Shown here: positions 59,083 through 64,000 of the stretch, one piece after another | How positions within the stretch are numbered: the stretch's first letter is position 1 | Layout of the letters: each line of letters opens with the position of its first letter | Assembly (NCBI GenBank): GCA_944474755.1 | Contig: OX104113.1 | Coordinates: forward strand, 69,991,917-70,055,916 | Length of the DNA: 64,000 bases | Direction: 5' to 3' | DNA from: Limnoperna fortunei | Taxonomy: Eukaryota; Mollusca; Bivalvia; Mytilida; Modiolidae | The notes under the pieces: generated by a model | The model's input: only the letters and a program-made list of their open reading frames with translations | The model's database searches: none | Told to the model about the DNA's origin: nothing | Translations under genes and position numbers: made by a program

Positions 59083-60131
59083 GTTTCTCTAATTTAAAAA
59101 AATAGTAAATATGCGAAACGAAGTACAAATTCTCCCAACCCCAATTTTATGTTCATGACATGAATACGCGGTAAATTGAAGGTGTTTTGTTTATGACGTC
59201 ATGAATTCTTATTGTGACGTTATTATTTTTAACCAATTAAATGCTGAGAACAACAAATTCACTAGTGACGAGAAATATTTTTTTCACACCGGTCAAGCGG
59301 TTGAAATATTACGTCAAAATTAGAGAACATCAATTATCTAATCAATGGGAGACTGCCCAGGATTAAAACATATTTTGCTGCAGTGTAACTAAATGCCCAA
59401 TAAAATCTTTTTTCTTCATATACTTTTTCCTGCATTAACTGTTTTAAATCACAAACTTATTCTGATCCAAACACAATGTTCTGTCACTCTGAACTTGTAT
59501 ATATTCAATGAAAGTTCTTCCAGGTATTTTGCAAACAATAAACCTCTGAACACTCTGAAATTGTATCCAATGTAAATATTACCAGGTTTTAGCAAACAAT
59601 AAAAAATAATTTTTATTGTTGGATATATTTCTTGGCATTATGAATGTCAAATGCTGTTCGTATAAATATGATTTTTGTCATGTTTGATTTCTACAGTTTA
59701 GACAATTATTACATTTCTTAATTTTAGTTTTCATTTAATCCATGTATCTCTCACTAACCCGTATTTTATGATATTGCACGATTGTGACATTTCAATTACA
59801 AGCGATATTGCACAGATGGCTAGTTTTAGTACAAGAATGAAATTTAAAAAAATTGATTAACGGTGCGATATCATTTGTAATCAAAATGTTACAATCCTGC
59901 AATATCACAATATGTTAATGTTTTTGAAATATTCACTTTAAGATTGTTTTCTTCAGCAAATTATGACCAAATTGGTCTTGCCCATGGTCAATATCTCTTT
60001 TAAGTGTTCCATAAAACATGATATCGCATGCACTGAGATACCATAATTGTATAATATTCTCTTAGAAATTATCTGCAAATGTCATCAAAAAATATGCAAT
60101 TATAAGCCAACAGAAAGCGATCCTTCAATTT
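59083..60131. other. Noncoding AT-rich interval
   Basis: No gene. TGACGTCATGA and TGTGACGT (about 59195-59220), CRE-like motifs, are the only motif-like spots; their distance to the BLZF1 start is under 400 bp, so they may belong to its promoter. Confidence 0.35.
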
Positions 60132-60381
60132 GTTTTTTTGTTTGTTTGTTTGAATGCCACTTTCAGCAATTTTTCAGATTTCAGATATATCATGGCATCC
60201 AGTGGTTATTGTAGGAGGAATCTTGAGTACCCAGATAAAACCCTGACCTTAGGTCGGAAAACTGGCAATCCTTGACAATAAGCATTTGAGTAGGGTGCAT
60301 ACTGCCTGCAGTGAGACCGAACCTGCAACCTCAGTGTTTACAGATCAATAGTAGACTAACTACCTTAACCACTAGGCAACA
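60132..60381 (-). mobile_element. tRNA-derived SINE, degenerate copy 4
   Basis: Body and tail recognisable, head diverged; CTTCAATTT flanks both ends (60123-60131 and 60382-60390). Confidence 0.82.
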
Positions 60382-62255
60382 CTTCAATTTATGCATGATC
60401 CAACCATGTAGAAAGTGTGATTCCAAAGGTTATGTTTTTAGGTCTACATATTTGATTGTGAGGGTTGTGATTTCATAAAACCAGTTCAACACCTCTAGCC
60501 AAGGTGGATCCACGTTTGAATCTTTACTATCATCAGTGACAAGTCTTGGTTGTAGAATTTTATTCTTGATATCAAGGACAAGGGGCTTGTATTTTTAACT
60601 TTATTTCCTTCACTGAATTTTAAGTTTAATGTTTTACTCAATATAAAGCATTCGGCCAATAAAGGTTCTAGATTTCTTCAGGTGGATTCACATACTGTTC
60701 AATCCCAATACATGCATACCTTTTTTGTCATAAAAATTGCTGGTATTTTATATGAAGATTAAATCCATATTACATATTTTATTAACAATGACTTGTTATA
60801 CATAAGAAACTTACCAGTTTATAATAATTATACCTCAAATTAATACATGTAATATTCATTTTAATACATGGAACATTCAATGTAATTTCTGGTTCTCAAA
60901 ATCGACCATAAAGTTTAGTCTATTGTGTGTAATTTTCAACAACAAACACTGTTTATATTAGGTCAAACAAGTCAGAATAATGGATTGTCATTGTTTAATA
61001 AATGCTGATCTCGACCCAATACAATTAAGCAATACTCAGAATTTCTGAACAGGTTATACAATATATGGTTTGGGTCTGTTTATGCCAAATAAATCACAAA
61101 TAATGTGGGTTTCTAAATTTGAATTGGCCAATCAGATTTCAGCTCACAATGCAAATTTAATTATTCAGAATTAATACAGGCTTTATATGAAAATACCTAT
61201 TTTATAAAATATAATACAAACATCAGGACATTTCATTAAAGAGTTCAACATATTTAACTAATGGCTTCAATATACATACAGTATGATCACAGTATGATCA
61301 ACATAGCATTACTTAAAACAACCGTTTGTATAACAAATAAAAAATTAAACAACCAGTGTAAGAAGTACTAGTACTTACAAATTCACAAAATGTCCCCATA
61401 ATCATAATAAAGAAATGTCTTACAGCTGACAACCATATACCTGTGATTTACCTGGACAAGGTGAGACACATTACATGGACATTTATCATAAAACAACTGA
61501 CAAATAGTCTACTTATGTTCTCATTACGCTTCAACAGTGATAATGTATGCATATTGACAATAGATAAATTGATGACACTGTAAATTCCTTTAAGAAAACA
61601 TCATTAACTCAGAATTTTGTTATCCAAGTCAAAAGAAAATATGACAAACATAACATCATTTAGTTACTGAGTATTTTAAAATTTGATCAATGAACCAGAT
61701 TTTATTTAATTTTAGTCAATTTGGCATCAGATTAATTTTAAAAGAGTTGCTATGAAAATACCTTCAAGTTGTTAATTTTTCAAAACAATAAATTTTGTAT
61801 ACACAAATGTTTGTTCAAAATTGACAAATAACCCCCAAACTCTTTTAGTATCTTTTTAAAACATTTGATTTAAACACTTTAATTAAATTTATCAAATGGG
61901 TTACATGTATCAATATAATTTTTACATTAAAGGTTTTATATTAAAATTTTAATTTCTGGTCAACAACAAGAAGACAAAAAAACACTCAAATCTGAGAATT
62001 TAATTATTTTCATTGTGTACCTATTTCTTGGTAAACAGTTTATGCATATTTATGTGGATTAATAGGTATATGTATACAATTTTGAAAATGTATAAACACA
62101 CATACTTGCCAACATATTTTTGGTAGAATTCCTGATAATTTCACCAAGGGGTATAGGGATCGCTAAAAGGCCTCAGTGGGCCCTAGGAAAAGCTTTTGGG
62201 GGTGGGACAGAGGGGGGGGGGGGGGGACCACTGCCGAAAATGATTTCATAGTATT
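60382..62255. other. Noncoding AT-rich interval
   Basis: No gene seen. A stretch near 60880-61000 resembles one at about 12590-12690 (AAAGTTYMRTCTAYTGYGTG, AACAAACACTGTTTAT, AATAATGGATTGTCATTG), so an unnamed interspersed repeat occurs at both. A poly-G run lies at 62213-62226. Confidence 0.45.
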
Positions 62256-62270
62256 TCTATGGTATATGTG

Positions 62271-62535
62271 TTTGTTTGTTTGTTTATTTGATGTTTAACA
62301 CCATTTTCAGCAATTTTTCAGCTATTTCATGGTGTCCAGTTTTTATTGGGGGAGGAAGCCGGAGTACCCGGAGAAAACCCCCGATCTTCGGTAGGAAATC
62401 TGGTAATCCTTGTCAATTAAGATTGGAGTCGAGTACACCCTACCTGCAGTGAGAATCGAACCCACAATCTCAGTGTTGAAGACCATGTGATCAATAGTAG
62501 ACGAACTACCTTAACCACTCGGCCACTGAGGCCCC
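62271..62535 (-). mobile_element. tRNA-derived SINE, copy 5 (youngest looking)
   Basis: Full-length SINE with A-box TGGCCGAGTGG and B-box GGTTCGATTCTC, flanked by an exact 15-bp duplication TCTATGGTATATGTG (62256-62270 and 62536-62550). Confidence 0.95.
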
Positions 62536-62550
62536 TCTATGGTATATGTG

Positions 62551-64000
62551 ATAGAGTCTCTAGGGTTTTTTTTAGCTGACATACACATGTATTTTGTTAA
62601 CGCAGGATTAAAAAGGCAATTAACACAATTTTTATAATTATTCCTGAAAAAAGAAGACATCCAGGAGATTACAACAACCTTCCCAGCAGCCCGGACAGGG
62701 GTTACAAATTCCGGAGGTTCCCAGCAAAATCCAGAGCATTGGCATGTATGGACACATGGTACTTGATATTAGTAATTATATCTTAAAATTCTAACACATG
62801 TACTAGTACAACATGCATTGTATATATTTAGTTTTATTCTGTAAGTTTTGATGCAAAATTTTCAGAACAACTCCATTCAACAAGATTTGTAAGGTTTGTT
62901 TTAATTGGTTAATTGGTTTCAAAGCAGCCTTTTACATTTTTTTCCATGGGTTACATTTTAAATGAACCAAACACCAAGAAAACTGTCAAAAAGGCAATCC
63001 ACAAAACAAAGTCCAAGAAACCGGAAAACTTAAAACCCACCGACCAAAAATACAGCAACTACAGCACACCAGCTTTTATGGCATGCCAAACCTTTCACTG
63101 CCATTTCTGTAGTGTGTGAGTTGGTGCGTTGATGAAAATGGACAACTTCACACAAAAAATTGAAATATAATATATTGTTTATTAAATAAAAAGTAACAAA
63201 TTTGTCTTGGTTTTATTATATTTTCAACTGTTATGATTGTACAGTTGATTAAAGGTGGTAAAATTTTTTAAATAAGGGCCACCATATTGACAATATTTAC
63301 CATGAATGTGCAAATTGTGATAACAGAAGATACAGTACACATTTTTTTTCTAGTTAAAAAGATGTTTTGATGTTTTTCTGTCACTGTTTGAAGAATAAAA
63401 TGATTAATGACCAGCTAACAACGTAAAACTAACAAATACACTAAATAGCTAAAATTTAAAAAAAGGTATATTTATATAATTATTTTTTAAATAATTAAAA
63501 TTAAATAATTATTTTTTAAATAATTTTAAAATTATAAATGGGTACTACAATATTCTGAAATTTATGAAGGCTTAAAATTTAAAGGGTAATTATGTAATTA
63601 GAAATTGCTTATGTTATCTTAGCACAATCATTGAAGATCAAAGAATTTCATGCTGAAATAACTACTTTAACTATTTTTTAATTTTATAAAACAAAAGTTG
63701 TTATAACTTCCTGTCACTGTTGTTTCATTAATACTTTAATTTTCGCCATATAGTGGAAAAAAATACTTGTAAGCCTTAGTTTAAATTAATTCAATTAAGA
63801 AGCATGATATTGCTGTAAAAAAACATCACGCCCCGGCCTCTCATGCCAAGGACAGGTATGTATACATGTACATGTATATGATGTTGAATACATTAAGTGT
63901 CAGAGCACAGGATATGTAAATGTCACAGTGACACATTTTATACACACATAAAATATTTGAAAAACTGGTTTATGCACATACAAAATACAAAATAAAGTTA
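62551..64000. other. Noncoding AT-rich interval at the right edge
   Basis: No gene. A local direct repeat of AAATAATTATTTTTTAAATA lies near 63475-63525. Confidence 0.4.

Overview
This is eukaryotic nuclear DNA, AT-rich, intron-rich and packed with repeats. The proteins are metazoan (calpain-5, golgin-45, a hedgehog-interacting-protein-like protein). The repeats (tRNA-derived SINEs with a GGCGTTAAACACC-type tail, long elements with internal tandem repeats ending in GACGGACGGACG tracts, a CR1-like LINE with a 2A peptide) fit a bivalve mollusc, most likely a mussel. The species call is inference.

Three host genes can be read, all on the minus strand. (1) 1-505: the 5' coding exon of an HHIPL-type secreted protein (signal peptide plus folate-receptor-like domain), cut by the left edge. 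(2) 9814-32309: a complete calpain-5-type protease. I rebuilt 12 coding exons with GT-AG junctions and matching phases, giving an uninterrupted 640-residue protein with Cys/His/Asn catalytic residues, a beta-sandwich domain and a C2 domain. (3) 53761-58848: a complete BLZF1/golgin-45 gene, six coding exons, 392 residues, ending in the cysteine-rich GRASP-binding tail. The genes have no evident functional link.

The rest is mobile and tandem DNA. 1.3-4.0 kb: a 44-bp minisatellite split by a TIR element whose termini are built of iterated 12-bp modules. 10-31 kb (calpain introns): SINEs with target-site duplications, a 515-bp SINE-like retroposon, two large arrays of 165-bp monomers and a nested pair of repeats. 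32-36 kb: more composite repeats. 36-38 kb: two short TIR elements. 39.2-44.8 kb: an 18-bp-TIR element with a 7-bp target duplication, enclosing a nearly full-length CR1-like retrotransposon (esterase-like ORF1; ORF2 with 2A, PHD finger, endonuclease and reverse transcriptase) that carries two frameshifts and two premature stops. 45.2-46.6 kb: a second iterated-TIR element inside another MITE, with an exact 9-bp target duplication. 47-52 kb: minisatellites of 31/62, 48 and 146 bp. 56.3-57.4 kb: a 34-bp array nearly filling a BLZF1 intron. 59-64 kb: mostly AT-rich noncoding DNA with two more SINEs.

Exon boundaries are read from splice consensus, phase and family knowledge, without transcripts or searches. 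No CRISPR, operon or prokaryotic feature was seen.
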